The translations under genes were made by a program, and so were the position numbers. Positions 1 through 9,212 of a stretch of DNA of 46,697 bases are shown here, piece after piece; within the stretch, counting starts at the first letter, position 1, and each line of letters begins with the position of its first letter. The notes below the pieces were generated by a model. That model saw nothing but the letters and a program-made list of their open reading frames with translations, did no database searches and was not told where the DNA came from. The DNA comes from Rhizobiales bacterium 62-17 (GTDB lineage Bacteria; Pseudomonadota; Alphaproteobacteria; Rhizobiales; Beijerinckiaceae): contig MKVW01000007.1 in assembly GCA_001898965.1 (NCBI GenBank), forward strand, positions 87,391 to 134,087, in the 5' to 3' direction.

Positions 1-530
1 GGCATGCCGTTCGCACGAATATAGTCAGGACTTGCAACCACCTTCCCGCGGATAGGCCCGATCTTGCGTGCAACCAAACTGGAATCGGCCAGGCGACCGA
101 CTCGAATGCCGGCGTCGAACCCCTCGGCGATCAAATCGACAAAACGATCACTGTAGGATGTATGGACGTGCAATCCCGGATGTCGTCTGGCAAGTTCCGC
201 AAGAACGGGCGCCAGATGCGTCGCTCCGAATGAGATCGGCGCAGCCAACCTAAGACGCCCCCGCAAATCTCCCGACGGCAGGATGTTTTCTCGTGCAACA
301 TCCATCTCGGCACTGATGCGCGCGGCATGGTCTCGGAATGTTACTCCAGCCTCCGTCAGTGCGGCTCCGCGTGTCGTCCGAGCCAGAAGCTGTACGCCGA
401 GCTCGGCCTCTAACCGCACAAGCCTTCGACTGATGATCGATTTTGAAAGTCCCAGCCGGCGCGCCGCAGCCGACACGCCTCCGGCATCCGCAACTTCCAC
501 AAAGGTCTGTAAGTCTTCGATATCGAACAT
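1..530 (-). CDS. LysR-family transcriptional regulator (partial, 3' end outside window)
   Basis: The reverse strand reads without a stop from an ATG at 530 to the window edge (about 176 residues), so the C-terminal part is missing. The N-terminus (MFDIEDLQTFVEVADAGGV, then SAAARRLGLSKSIISRRLVRLE) is a classic LysR winged helix. It is followed by the linker and the start of the periplasmic-binding-protein-like effector domain (FGATHLAPVLAELARRHPGL). These proteins bind DNA as dimers or tetramers and sense a small molecule. The target is unknown; the EAL gene upstream is on the same strand with 86 bases between, so no divergent partner gives a clue. No strong ribosome site was seen. Confidence 0.9.
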   Translation of the reverse strand, partial: MFDIEDLQTFVEVADAGGVSAAARRLGLSKSIISRRLVRLEAELGVQLLARTTRGAALTEAGVTFRDHAARISAEMDVARENILPSGDLRGRLRLAAPISFGATHLAPVLAELARRHPGLHVHTSYSDRFVDLIAEGFDAGIRVGRLADSSLVARKIGPIRGKVVASPDYIRANGM

Positions 531-616
531 AGATGTTGCCAATTTCGCGACAATATTGAAGCCGCATGAGAATATCGTTCCTCAATCGGCAACGCTAGAT
601 CAGCCAACCATGAACC

Positions 617-2227
617 CTAGGCGGCAGGCAGCCCCGCGATGCCCACCTGAATGACTTCCGGCGCCGCGCCGTATTTCTGTTTTGTGTTTCGGTGGTAGGC
701 GATGAAGTCCGGCGCGGGCAGCGGCTTGGAGAACAACCAACCCTGCCCGAAGTCAACGCCATGGGCTCTGAGATAAGTGGCCTGTTCTTCCGTCTCGATG
801 CCTTCGGCGACACTGAACAGGCCAAGGGTGCGGGCCATGTCGATGATATAGGACGTGACCGAACTGGTGGCAGTATTGCGGCCGACCGTGTCGATGAAGG
901 ATTTGTCGATCTTCAGCGCGTCGAGCGGCAGGCCTTGCAGATATTGCAGGCTGGAATAGCCGGTGCCGAAATCGTCGATCGCGACCGAATGGCCGAGCGC
1001 CCGGGCCTTGGCGAGCGTGGTTTTCGCCGCTTCGACGTCGATGAAACCGCGCTCCGTCGCTTCCAGCCAGATTTGCGCGGCGCGGATGCCCGTCGGCGGC
1101 AATTTTTCTGTCAGAACATCGAGGATACGGCCGGAAGTGATATCGGCGGCGGCAAGATTGATGGCGATATGCAGAGTTCTGTCGCCGACCAGGACAGACC
1201 TGAGATCGGCGATGACGGCATCGACCACTTGATCGGTGATCGGCAGGATGAGACCACTCTCCTCCGCCAAGGGGATGAACAGATCGGGCCGCACCAGCGA
1301 GCCATCGGGCCGTTTCCACCGCACCAAGGCTTCGGCCCCGATACAGATGCCGCTCTTTAATTCGACGATCGGTTGATAGTGGACGATGAATTCGCGCTTG
1401 CGCACTGCGATCTCAAGTTCAGCTAATGGCGACAGGCGTTTGCGCGAGAACCAGGCCACGGTGCCGACGATGAAGGCTGCTATGAACGCGCCGACCGGCA
1501 GCAGAAACAACCGTTCGTCATGCAGCCGATCAGCGAGACGGGTGCGCGGCTCCATCGCGATCGCCATGAGGCCGTCATGATGGGCGACCGCGTAAATGGC
1601 TTGATCGGTCATGCCCTTTTTCGGCTCGCCTAACAGGCCTTTGACCAGCCCGGCATCCGGCGCGTTCAAAACACTGATCAACGCGCCCCGTTCGTTGGCA
1701 AGCGCCAGCGACACGTCCTTTTCAAGCAGGATGTCGACAAAGCGCGAGGGCGAGACCAGAACGTTGTAGTCGCCGGCATAGATCGCGGTCATCGGCTTGC
1801 CACGGCTGACGCGTGGCTCGATCCGCATGCTGGCCCCCAGCCCATCCCGCGTCGTATAATCGACCGATGTGCGCGGAATGGCGCCCTCGGTCATCCCCCA
1901 TGACGTGCACTTCAGGAAACCGTCGGCGAAATAGCCGATTTCCTCCACCGAGGACGTGTTGATGGCGATCATGCGCATGCGCCGGATATGGGCGTCGGAG
2001 CATGGCGTCAGAGCCGCCGCCTTGATCTCATCAAGCGCCCGTCCAGCGTCCTTGAAGGTGTTGGCGGCGCGTTCGATCGCCTGGTTGGCGAGCAGGTTCA
2101 GCGCGTCCTGCTCCTTCCCGACGGCAATGCTCCACGACATATAGGCCATGGCGGCGATCGGAATGATCGCCCCGAGCAATCCAAGAAGAATGGCTGCCGC
2201 GATGATGCGGAAGCGCCGCGCGTCCAT
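617..2227 (-). CDS. CSS-motif EAL-domain cyclic-di-GMP phosphodiesterase
   Basis: A 536-residue inner-membrane protein predicted to hydrolyse c-di-GMP. A membrane helix lies near residues 7-29 and a second near 241-260. The periplasmic region between them carries cysteines at about 76 (TPCSDAHIRRMR) and 107 (LKCTSWG), the signature of CSS sensor domains, in which a disulfide state controls activity. The cytosolic EAL domain keeps its key motifs: EAL at 299-301 (GAEALVRWKRPDG), EATERGF near 389-395 and DDFGTGYSSLQYL at 418-430, then KIDKSFI near 439-445. It is therefore likely active. An AGGTGG element precedes the ATG. A diguanylate cyclase lies 1.6 kb upstream on the same strand. Confidence 0.93.
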   Translation of the reverse strand: MDARRFRIIAAAILLGLLGAIIPIAAMAYMSWSIAVGKEQDALNLLANQAIERAANTFKDAGRALDEIKAAALTPCSDAHIRRMRMIAINTSSVEEIGYFADGFLKCTSWGMTEGAIPRTSVDYTTRDGLGASMRIEPRVSRGKPMTAIYAGDYNVLVSPSRFVDILLEKDVSLALANERGALISVLNAPDAGLVKGLLGEPKKGMTDQAIYAVAHHDGLMAIAMEPRTRLADRLHDERLFLLPVGAFIAAFIVGTVAWFSRKRLSPLAELEIAVRKREFIVHYQPIVELKSGICIGAEALVRWKRPDGSLVRPDLFIPLAEESGLILPITDQVVDAVIADLRSVLVGDRTLHIAINLAAADITSGRILDVLTEKLPPTGIRAAQIWLEATERGFIDVEAAKTTLAKARALGHSVAIDDFGTGYSSLQYLQGLPLDALKIDKSFIDTVGRNTATSSVTSYIIDMARTLGLFSVAEGIETEEQATYLRAHGVDFGQGWLFSKPLPAPDFIAYHRNTKQKYGAAPEVIQVGIAGLPAA

Positions 2228-2335
2228 GTCCAGCCACCTGTCCCTTTGGTGAGGATTTCAGGCTATGGTCCTTGAATTTCCATTAAAATTTTCAGTCGCA
2301 CCTATTGGCTTCGGGCGCAATTGACCGAAAGGCGG

Positions 2336-3040
2336 TCAGCCGCGCTTAGTGATCCAGGCGCCCCAGAACAGGCTGGAAAAGAAGCGATGCGGCGTTTCGA
2401 AACCCGCTTCCGCCAGCAAATCGACGACAACCTGCTCCGATGCCGGCGGATCGGCGCCCTGCAGGATCTTACCGAGCTTGCTTTGGATTTCCTCCGCACC
2501 GGCCCCGTTCATGCGCCAGCGCTGCGCCCAGGCCGCCATCATCAGAGGTTGCGAGGCATAAGCGTAGTGATTGCCGGCGAGAATGAAAGGCGCACCCGGC
2601 TTCAAGCGCGCGGCGATGTCGCGCAGGATCGCCTGTTTGGCCTCACGGCCAGGCAGATGATGCAGCACGCCGATGAGCGTCGCCGCATCGAACTGGCGGT
2701 CCGACGGCAGATCGGCCACCGCGCCGACAACGACCTCTGTGCGATCCGTGAGACCAGCCGCCTCGATGCGCGATATGGCCAGATCGAGCATGGGATGGGA
2801 CGGATCGACCGCGACGAAGCTCCAGTTCGGCTCGAGCCGGCCGGCGACGACAATTTCATTGGCCGTACCACCGGCGCCAGCCACCAGAATGGTCGCCGTG
2901 GACCCCGCGCCCAAGGATGCGGCCAACAGGCAGGCCGCCAGATCGTGGCAGGCTTCGTAGCCAGCCAGAGCGATACGGCTCTGCTTTTCATATTCGGCGG
3001 CGCGGGCAGGATCGAATTTCGCGGCGGCTTCGGCAGTCAT
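2336..3040 (-). CDS. Class I SAM-dependent methyltransferase
   Basis: A 234-residue cytosolic protein with a Rossmann-type methyltransferase fold. The SAM-binding glycine motif is ILVAGAGGTANE, followed by the acidic-loop segment FVAVDPSHPMLDLA and the post-II motif VLHHLP. The substrate is not predictable. I placed the start at the ATG at 3040 because AAAGGA lies 10 bases upstream; the frame stays open 63 bases further but with no better ribosome site. A second, more distant class I methyltransferase lies at 37212-37898, with a comparable GAGG motif and DPSADML segment. Confidence 0.85.
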   Translation of the reverse strand: MTAEAAAKFDPARAAEYEKQSRIALAGYEACHDLAACLLAASLGAGSTATILVAGAGGTANEIVVAGRLEPNWSFVAVDPSHPMLDLAISRIEAAGLTDRTEVVVGAVADLPSDRQFDAATLIGVLHHLPGREAKQAILRDIAARLKPGAPFILAGNHYAYASQPLMMAAWAQRWRMNGAGAEEIQSKLGKILQGADPPASEQVVVDLLAEAGFETPHRFFSSLFWGAWITKRG

Positions 3041-3146
3041 GGCCTGAGGTCCTTTGGTCGGCAGTATACCCCCGTGCCTAGGATCGATCACACCTATCGA
3101 CAAACGAACTTTTAGCCCGCACAGGCGCCCTGCCCGGCGCGCATGG

Positions 3147-3413
3147 CTATCGCGCCAGGCGCCAGATCGCGGCGGCAGCGATGGCCGCAGGAATGGCGAA
3201 CACGATCACCAGAATGGGCAGTTCGTCACGCACGGAATAACCGGCCTTGGTCACGCCCACCCACATATTGACGAGCGCAATGACGAGCCAAACCGGGACG
3301 AAGACCTTGGCGGCCCAGGCGATATTTGGCAGGGTCTCGCCCCACAATTTGCCGAACAGGAGAAACAGGCCGAGCAGCACGATACCGCCGCCGATCACCA
3401 TCGCCATATGCAT
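3147..3413 (-). CDS. Small integral membrane protein, unknown function
   Basis: An 88-residue hydrophobic protein starting MHMAMVIGGGIVLLGLFLLF. It has about three predicted membrane helices: the N-terminus, a middle segment around VFVPVWLVIALVNMWVG and a C-terminal LPILVIVFAIPAAIAAAAIW. I chose the ATG at 3413, with a GGGGG stretch just upstream, over an in-frame GTG at 3446. A short inverted repeat (TATCAC/GTGATA, 3441-3458) lies just upstream. I do not recognise a named family. It lies 129 bases downstream of the Flp pilin gene on the same strand. Confidence 0.65.
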   Translation of the reverse strand: MHMAMVIGGGIVLLGLFLLFGKLWGETLPNIAWAAKVFVPVWLVIALVNMWVGVTKAGYSVRDELPILVIVFAIPAAIAAAAIWRLAR

Positions 3414-3542
3414 GAGTGAGCCCCCAATACCGCCCAAAAATATCACTCACCCGTGATAGCACCGTCCTGACGCTATGTCCTCGGCTTGGTTGAACTCGCG
3501 GCTCATCTTCGACGCGCCAAACAGCGGCGCCGGTAGTCCGCC

Positions 3543-3713
3543 TTACTGGAGGACGTTCACCTTATTGGCGATGGAGTTGTACTGATCCTGAACCCTGGAC
3601 CCGACCAGGCTGAGCGCACCGATGATAGTGACGGCAATCAGCCCGGCGACAAGGCCGTATTCGATAGCGGTTGCGCCGCTGGCGTTGCGGATGAATTGCC
3701 GAACGAGTTTCAT
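3543..3713 (-). CDS. Flp/Fap-type pilin subunit (orphan)
   Basis: A 56-residue type IVb prepilin. The short basic leader MKLVRQFIRNASGATAIEYG carries the hallmark G/A-T-A-I-E-Y-G region where prepilin peptidase cleaves after glycine, and the Glu at +5. It is followed by a hydrophobic helix (LVAGLIAVTIIGALSLVG) and a short polar tail. The start at 3713 follows GGGGTG. In Caulobacter and rhizobia, Flp pilins are built by the cpa/tad machinery for surface attachment. No tad or cpa gene is in this window, so assembly genes must lie elsewhere. It sits between a c-di-GMP phosphodiesterase and a diguanylate cyclase. Confidence 0.9.
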   Translation of the reverse strand: MKLVRQFIRNASGATAIEYGLVAGLIAVTIIGALSLVGSRVQDQYNSIANKVNVLQ

Positions 3714-3877
3714 GATGCACCCCAGACGCCGGACCTGACGGCCCATTGGGACTTAAGCAGAACTTCCTCACTGAATTCTAAATTTAGCTTAAAGCTTTCA
3801 AGTCATTCGTGAATACGGACGACGGGCGGGCGGGCCGGAAGACGCCCAGGACTTCCCTTGGGCGATCAACCGTAAGA

Positions 3878-5440
3878 TCACTCCGGCCTGTTCGTTGATG
3901 TCCCAGCCCGCGCCGCGCCATCGGCTGGAACGAAAACGACGCGGTTTCGGCCGATCGTTTTGGCGCCGTAGAGCGCTTCATCGGCCAGTTTGAACGCGTC
4001 CTGGAACGACGTGCCCGGCGTCGGCGTAGCCATCGTCACGCCAATGCTCACCGACAAGGGTTCGCTGATCTGATTGGACAGATGCGCGAGTTGAACCGAC
4101 CGGCGGATATCCTCGGCGACCTTTTCCGCCCCTTCGGGGGCAGTTGAAGGCAGTAGAATCGCGAACTCCTCGCCGCCATATCGGGCGGCGAAATCCGCCG
4201 GGCGCTTGATATGCTTTCTGATGCAATGAGCGACGACGGCCAGAGCCATATCGCCGGCCACATGTCCATTGCGATCGTTATATTGCTTGAAGTGATCGAC
4301 ATCGATGACGAGGATCGACAGACTGCTTTTCTCGCGGGCGCCGCGCCGCCATTCGAACGCGCTTCGCTCGTCGAAGGCACGCCGATTGGGCAACTTCGTC
4401 AGCTGGTCGATGCGCGACAAAGCCTTGAGATGGCCGGCAGCGGCGGCGAGCTTGATTTCGAATTTGCGGCGCAGTCTGAACTCACGCAGAAGCAAGAGGC
4501 CGAGCGCCGCAAGCGCCGCGCACAAGCCCAGCACCATGGCGCTCAAAGTCAGCGCCTTCTGCCGCCACGCCGTATAGATGCGCTTCTCCGGCATCGCATA
4601 GGTGACGATCAGCGGAAGGTTCGGCACGCGGGCGGCTGCGTATAGTCGTTCCATGCTGTCGATCGGCGAGACAGCCCTGAAGATCGCTGTTTGCTTGTTC
4701 TCGATCACCCGCAACAACGTCGTCTGGCCGAGACGTTTGCCGATATCCATCAGGCTGAAAGGATGCCGGCTGATCAAAATACCGTCGGAACTGAGGATCG
4801 CGAACGTATCGTCCTTATGAGCGTTCAGGTTCATGAAAAGAGCCTGGAAATAAGCCAGACTGACACTGCCTGCCACCACACCTCCGAACGAACCATCGGC
4901 ATTCGCAATGCGGCGACTGACGACGATGATCCAATCCTGATCGATCCGTGATTGCAGCGGCTCGCTGACATAAAGAATGTCGTCACTCGCCCGCTGGTGA
5001 ACTTTGAAATAGGTCCTGTCGGCGAAATTTTCCTTCGGCAGAGCGTCGCCTTGAGATTGCGCGATCGCTCGACCGTTCGCATCAAGGACAACGATGCGAT
5101 TCAGATAACGTGCTTTCGACGCATAGTCGAAAAGCGCCAGTTGCCGCAGTTCCGGCGACGCCTCGGCGATGGCTGGATTCTTCAAGCCCTGAATGACACC
5201 TTGCAACGACAGGCCATACAGCTCGAAGTTTCTCGAAATATCCTGAGCGATGGCCGTGGTCAGGCTCGTCGCTGCCTGCTGCGCCGCAACTTCCGCATCG
5301 CGTCTGGCATCGAAAATCACATAAGCGAAGAATGCAATCAGCCCCGCCATCGCGACGAGCGCCAAGAGCCGGATCGCGGTGATTTTGCGCGCCAGCCGAA
5401 GATCGCCCAGCAAAGATCGTGCATCAATCGACATGGCCAT
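3878..5440 (-). CDS. Membrane-bound diguanylate cyclase with Cache-type sensor (GGDEF)
   Basis: A 520-residue protein expected to make c-di-GMP from two GTP. An N-terminal membrane helix (about 22-44) is followed by a roughly 240-residue periplasmic sensor resembling dCache/PDC domains (FYxV-like segments, NRIVVLDANGRAIA, ADRTYFKVHQ), a second helix (about 297-319) and a GGDEF domain. The active site reads GGEEF near 422-426, and an RPAD inhibitory site lies nine residues earlier, so both catalysis and product feedback look intact. No Shine-Dalgarno is seen; the start (ATG 5440, or 5434) is preceded by a T-rich tract. It may oppose the EAL gene at 617-2227 and act on surface attachment, given the Flp pilin gene between them. 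Confidence 0.93.
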   Translation of the reverse strand: MAMSIDARSLLGDLRLARKITAIRLLALVAMAGLIAFFAYVIFDARRDAEVAAQQAATSLTTAIAQDISRNFELYGLSLQGVIQGLKNPAIAEASPELRQLALFDYASKARYLNRIVVLDANGRAIAQSQGDALPKENFADRTYFKVHQRASDDILYVSEPLQSRIDQDWIIVVSRRIANADGSFGGVVAGSVSLAYFQALFMNLNAHKDDTFAILSSDGILISRHPFSLMDIGKRLGQTTLLRVIENKQTAIFRAVSPIDSMERLYAAARVPNLPLIVTYAMPEKRIYTAWRQKALTLSAMVLGLCAALAALGLLLLREFRLRRKFEIKLAAAAGHLKALSRIDQLTKLPNRRAFDERSAFEWRRGAREKSSLSILVIDVDHFKQYNDRNGHVAGDMALAVVAHCIRKHIKRPADFAARYGGEEFAILLPSTAPEGAEKVAEDIRRSVQLAHLSNQISEPLSVSIGVTMATPTPGTSFQDAFKLADEALYGAKTIGRNRVVFVPADGAARAGTSTNRPE

Positions 5441-5602
5441 CAATCAAAAAATAAAAAAGCGAAATATAAATGAATGTCGCAGTGGACACCCATTTGCCCG
5501 GTTTGACTATCCCGGCAGCGGCCGAGGCGGTCGACTTCGGTTAATGCATCCTTTCCAAGAGGCGATGATGCTCCCGCGCATTAACACTCCCGCAGCCATT
5601 CC

Positions 5603-7228
5603 TCACGCGGCCGGCAAGGCCCGATCGATGATAGCGCGGCTTTCGATCTGCGCCATGGAACCGCCATAAGCAAAGGCCGGATGTTCAAGCCGCAAGCGAC
5701 AGAAAGCTTCGGCGTTTGGATTTTGCGCCGCCAGAAGAATGGCGGCCTGTGCTAAAAGCGCAATGTGCTCAACACGATGACGGGCAGTCGCTTCGTCGGT
5801 GCGCATTACTTCGAGCGTGGCAAGTGCGGCATCATAGATGCCATTGAGCCCGCGCGCCGAGGCGAGCAGATCCTTTAGGGCAGCGACGGCCTCAGGTTCG
5901 CGCTCCATCGCACGCGCCACATCCAGCGCAATGACATTGCCGGATCCTTCCCAGATCGCATTCAAAGGCGATTGGCGAAACAGCCGCGCCATAGGACCGG
6001 TCTCGACATAACCGGCGCCGCCTAAACATTCCATCGCCTCGTAGACGAAGCCTGGCGTGCGCTTGCAAATCCAATATTTGGCGATCGGCGTCAGCAACCG
6101 GGCCAGCGGTTCGTGCGCATCGAAAGCGGCGGCAAGGCGCAAGCCCAGGGCGGTCGCCGCTTCGCTTTCAACGGCAAGATCGGCCAACACGGCAGCCATC
6201 GCCGGCTGATCGATCAAGCGTTTCTGGAAGACCGAGCGGTGCGCCGCATGCCACAGCGCCTGCGCCAGGGCGGCGCGCATGGTCGAGGCCGAACCGATGA
6301 CGCAATCGAGCCGCGTGTGCTGCACCATCTGCATGATCGCGGGGATGCCACGGCCCTCCTCGCCGATGCGCCAGGCGAAGGCGTGGTGATATTCGATCTC
6401 AGAAGACGCATTCGAACGGTCGCCGAGCTTGTCCTTCAACCGCATGATGCGGAAACCGGCATTGCGCTCGCCATCCGGCTGCCAGCGCGGCACGAGAAAA
6501 CAGGTGAGCCCCCGATCGCTATAAGCCAATGTCAGAAAGGCATCGGACATGGGGGCCGAGCAAAACCACTTGTGACCCGTCAGGGCGAATGTATCGCGGC
6601 CCACATCGAGCGGTTCGGCGCGCGTCGTATTGGCGCGCACGTCGGAGCCGCCCTGCTTCTCGGTCATCGCCATGCCGATGGTGACGCCGGCTTTCTCCGA
6701 GGCAGGCTTGAAGGCCGGATCGTAACGGCTGGCGAGCACGCGACGCACCCATTCGCTGCCGACGCCTGCGTCGCCTTTCAGCGCCGCGACCGAGGCGCAA
6801 GTCATCGTCATCGGACAGATGACGCCGGCATCGATCTGGCCGAGCATGAAGCTAAGAGCCGCATGCACCACATGGCCCGCGGAGGTGCCATCCCATGCCG
6901 ACGCAGCGACGCCGTTGTCGAGCCCCAGCGCCATCAGCTGATGATAGGCCGGATGAAAGCGCACTTCATCGATGCGCTGGCCATAGTGATCGAAACTCTC
7001 CAGCACCGGCACGGTACGCTCGGCATCGCGCGCCCAGCCGATCACCTCGGCGGAGCCGGCGCGACGCCCAAACCGCGACAGCCGTTCGACATGGCCGCTG
7101 CCGCCGGATTTCGCCACCGCTTCCACCAGGGCGTGGTCACTGCTGAACAGGTCCACGCCTTCTAGCGGCGGTGGCTGGTTGGTCACCTCATGAGTATCGA
7201 GTGCCGTGATCGGTCTGCGTGTGGCCAC
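5603..7228 (-). CDS. aidB: AidB-like acyl-CoA dehydrogenase-family flavoprotein
   Basis: A 541-residue protein, the same length as E. coli AidB. It shares AidB's N-terminal signature (THEVTNQPPPLEG) and the MTEKQGGSDVRANTTRAE segment (about 188-204) that marks the AidB branch of the acyl-CoA dehydrogenases, with GGAGYVE and EGSGNVIALD later on. In E. coli the FAD protein AidB binds DNA and is induced by Ada during alkylation stress; its catalytic role is unsettled. The start is a GTG with GGAG six bases upstream. The gene follows doxX by 22 bases, so they are probably co-transcribed. No ada or alkB is in view, so the link to alkylation here is by homology only. Confidence 0.9.
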   Translation of the reverse strand: MATRRPITALDTHEVTNQPPPLEGVDLFSSDHALVEAVAKSGGSGHVERLSRFGRRAGSAEVIGWARDAERTVPVLESFDHYGQRIDEVRFHPAYHQLMALGLDNGVAASAWDGTSAGHVVHAALSFMLGQIDAGVICPMTMTCASVAALKGDAGVGSEWVRRVLASRYDPAFKPASEKAGVTIGMAMTEKQGGSDVRANTTRAEPLDVGRDTFALTGHKWFCSAPMSDAFLTLAYSDRGLTCFLVPRWQPDGERNAGFRIMRLKDKLGDRSNASSEIEYHHAFAWRIGEEGRGIPAIMQMVQHTRLDCVIGSASTMRAALAQALWHAAHRSVFQKRLIDQPAMAAVLADLAVESEAATALGLRLAAAFDAHEPLARLLTPIAKYWICKRTPGFVYEAMECLGGAGYVETGPMARLFRQSPLNAIWEGSGNVIALDVARAMEREPEAVAALKDLLASARGLNGIYDAALATLEVMRTDEATARHRVEHIALLAQAAILLAAQNPNAEAFCRLRLEHPAFAYGGSMAQIESRAIIDRALPAA

Positions 7229-7250
7229 GCGTCACTCCATACGCTTTTGC

Positions 7251-7640
7251 CTATTCCCGGCGCATGGCGGCATCGACGCTCCACGGGCCAGGACCGGCGG
7301 CGGCAATATAGAGGAAGATGAAGCAGAAGAGCATGGCCGCCTCACCGGCGTTGAGCACGGGGAAGAAGCCGCGCGGCGCATGATAGAGGAAATAGGCGAC
7401 GGCCATTTCACCTGCGAGAATGAAGGCCACAGGCCGCGAGAACAGGCCGATGAGCAGCAGAATGCCGCCGACGATTTCCAGCACGCCCGCAATGTAGAAC
7501 GGTGTGGTGAGAGGTGCCGGAAACGGTGCCGGCCACCCGAAATATTTCATCAGGCCATGGGTTATGAACGTCGCGGCGGCGATGATGCGGACGATGCTCA
7601 GAATCTGCGGCGCCCAGGGGCGAAGAAAGGTGAATTCCAT
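7251..7640 (-). CDS. DoxX-family integral membrane protein
   Basis: A 129-residue protein with four predicted membrane helices. It begins with a conserved arginine helix (ILSIVRIIAAATFITHGLMKYFGW), has the typical GGILLLIGLFSRPVAFILAGEMAVAYF core and ends with a hydrophobic helix. DoxX proteins are linked to thiol or oxidative-stress homeostasis and to quinone-coupled oxidoreductases, but no single reaction can be assigned. GAGGAGG sits six bases before the ATG. It is the first gene of a likely two-gene unit with the aidB-like gene. Confidence 0.9.
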   Translation of the reverse strand: MEFTFLRPWAPQILSIVRIIAAATFITHGLMKYFGWPAPFPAPLTTPFYIAGVLEIVGGILLLIGLFSRPVAFILAGEMAVAYFLYHAPRGFFPVLNAGEAAMLFCFIFLYIAAAGPGPWSVDAAMRRE

Positions 7641-7788
7641 ATTCCCTCCTCTTCAGGCCGAAAGCGTCCCAGCGGCACCTACGCCGCTCCGGGAATCGGA
7701 GGCCCTGCAACTCCAGTTTGCGCTGACTCTCGGCCTGCCACAATGCCCGGCTGAAGCCTAGTCCTTCATCCATCGAAGGCCAACAACT

Positions 7789-8358
7789 TCAACGGCCAAG
7801 CGAATAGAACTCAGCATTCGGTCGCATGCCAGTGACGTTGGCCATGCGATTGGACAGAGCGAAAAAGGCAGCGATGGCGGCGATATCCCAGGCGTCCTCG
7901 TCGGTGAAGCCATGGCGCTCCAGTGCGGCAAAATCCGCCTCCGCCACGGCATAGGCTTCGAAGGCCACTTTGAAGGCGAAATCGAGCATGGCTTTCTGGC
8001 GATCGGTGATGTCAGCCTTGCGATAATTGACCGCCACCTGATCGGCGATCAACGGGTTCTTGGCGCGGATGCGCAGGATCGCACCATGGGCAATGACGCA
8101 ATATTGGCACTGATTGGCATTGCTCGTCGCCACGACGATCATCTCGCGCTCAGCCTTGGTCAGATTGCTGGCTTTGTCCATCAGCGCGTCGTGATAGGCA
8201 AAAAAGGCGCGAAATTCGTCAGGCCGATGCGCCAGAACGAGAAAGACATTGGGAATGAAGCCCGACTTCTCCTGAACCGCCAGAAGCCGTTCGCGGATGT
8301 CGGCTGGCATGTCGGACAGTTCGGGCACCGGAAAGCGGCCGATAGGATGGGTGGACAT
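7789..8358 (-). CDS. AhpD-type peroxidase-related / carboxymuconolactone decarboxylase family protein
   Basis: A 189-residue cytosolic protein of the AhpD-like fold. The redox motif is clear: E70 then C84-QY-C87 and H91 (TKAEREMIVVATSNANQC.. CVIAHG), the E-x13-CxxCxxxH relay used by alkylhydroperoxidases. The family reduces peroxides or peroxidic intermediates with thiol donors. I chose the ATG at 8358 because GGAGGT lies six bases upstream; the longer frame to 8445 lacks a ribosome site and adds an unrelated leader. It is divergent from the FMN reductase gene, with 188 bases between the two starts, so a shared regulatory region is likely. Confidence 0.9.
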   Translation of the reverse strand: MSTHPIGRFPVPELSDMPADIRERLLAVQEKSGFIPNVFLVLAHRPDEFRAFFAYHDALMDKASNLTKAEREMIVVATSNANQCQYCVIAHGAILRIRAKNPLIADQVAVNYRKADITDRQKAMLDFAFKVAFEAYAVAEADFAALERHGFTDEDAWDIAAIAAFFALSNRMANVTGMRPNAEFYSLGR

Positions 8359-8546
8359 AAACGGACCTCCGCGCGTCTGCGACGACTCTTGCGCTCGATC
8401 GCACCCCGGCGAGACCGGCGACGCAATCCGCCAATAGTCGATCACGGACGGATCGACGCCACCTTCGACAAGCGACGCCAGACCTGTAAGATCATCGCCG
8501 GCTTGCGGCCGCCTATGCCATCGCTTGGTTAATGCTGGAGGGTGTC

Positions 8547-9086
8547 ATGAAAAAAATCGCGGTTCTCGTCGGCAGCTTTCGCCATGGTTCGATCAATCAA
8601 CGCTTTGCCCGCGCACTTGAACGGCTGGCTGCGGGAAAATTGCAGTTCGAATTTATCGATATTTCCGCGCTTCCCCATTATAATGAGGATCTATTGGCGC
8701 AAAAGCCGATGCCCGCGGCCGCTTACAAACAAGCGATCGCCGCATGCGATGGTGTGCTGATCATCACGCCGGAATATAATCGTTCGATTCCCGGCGTGTT
8801 GAAGAATGCGCTTGATTGGGGCACGCGGCCCTATCCCGAAAATGTCTGGCGCGGCAAACCGGCGGCCATGGCTGGCGCGTCCGGGGGAGCGGCTGGCACG
8901 GCGGTGGCGCAATCGCAATTGCGGAGCCTCTTGCCCGTGCTCGATCTGCGCGTCATGGCGCAGCCGGAGGTCTATCTGCAGTACAAGCCCGATCTGATCA
9001 GCGACGATTTTCAGATCACCAACGACTCAACGCGCGGCTTTCTGCAGGGATTCGTCGACAAATTCGCCGCCTTTGTCGGCGCGTGA
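8547..9086 (+). CDS. NADPH-dependent FMN reductase (flavodoxin-like fold)
   Basis: A 179-residue flavoprotein. The phosphate-binding loop GSFRHGSINQRFARAL (about 9-24) and the flavin loop TPEYNRSIPGVLKNALDW (about 77-94) are those of the NADPH-dependent FMN reductase / chromate and quinone reductase group. Such enzymes pass electrons from NADPH to FMN, quinones or other acceptors in the cytosol. GGAGGG lies five bases before the ATG at 8547; the upstream in-frame ATG at 8532 overlaps that ribosome site and is unlikely. It lies upstream of the molybdenum oxidoreductase operon on the same strand, 126 bases away, so it may be read separately. Confidence 0.9.
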   Translation: MKKIAVLVGSFRHGSINQRFARALERLAAGKLQFEFIDISALPHYNEDLLAQKPMPAAAYKQAIAACDGVLIITPEYNRSIPGVLKNALDWGTRPYPENVWRGKPAAMAGASGGAAGTAVAQSQLRSLLPVLDLRVMAQPEVYLQYKPDLISDDFQITNDSTRGFLQGFVDKFAAFVGA

Positions 9087-9212
9087 ACCAAGAAACGCAG
9101 TTCTCTCAGCGCATCTTCAATCCTTCATTGTATCTTTTCAAAAGAGTGTCCTAAACTCAGGCTTGGTCATATGGACCGATAGGTAGCGGCAATCTTTCCA
9201 GGGGTGGAAACG

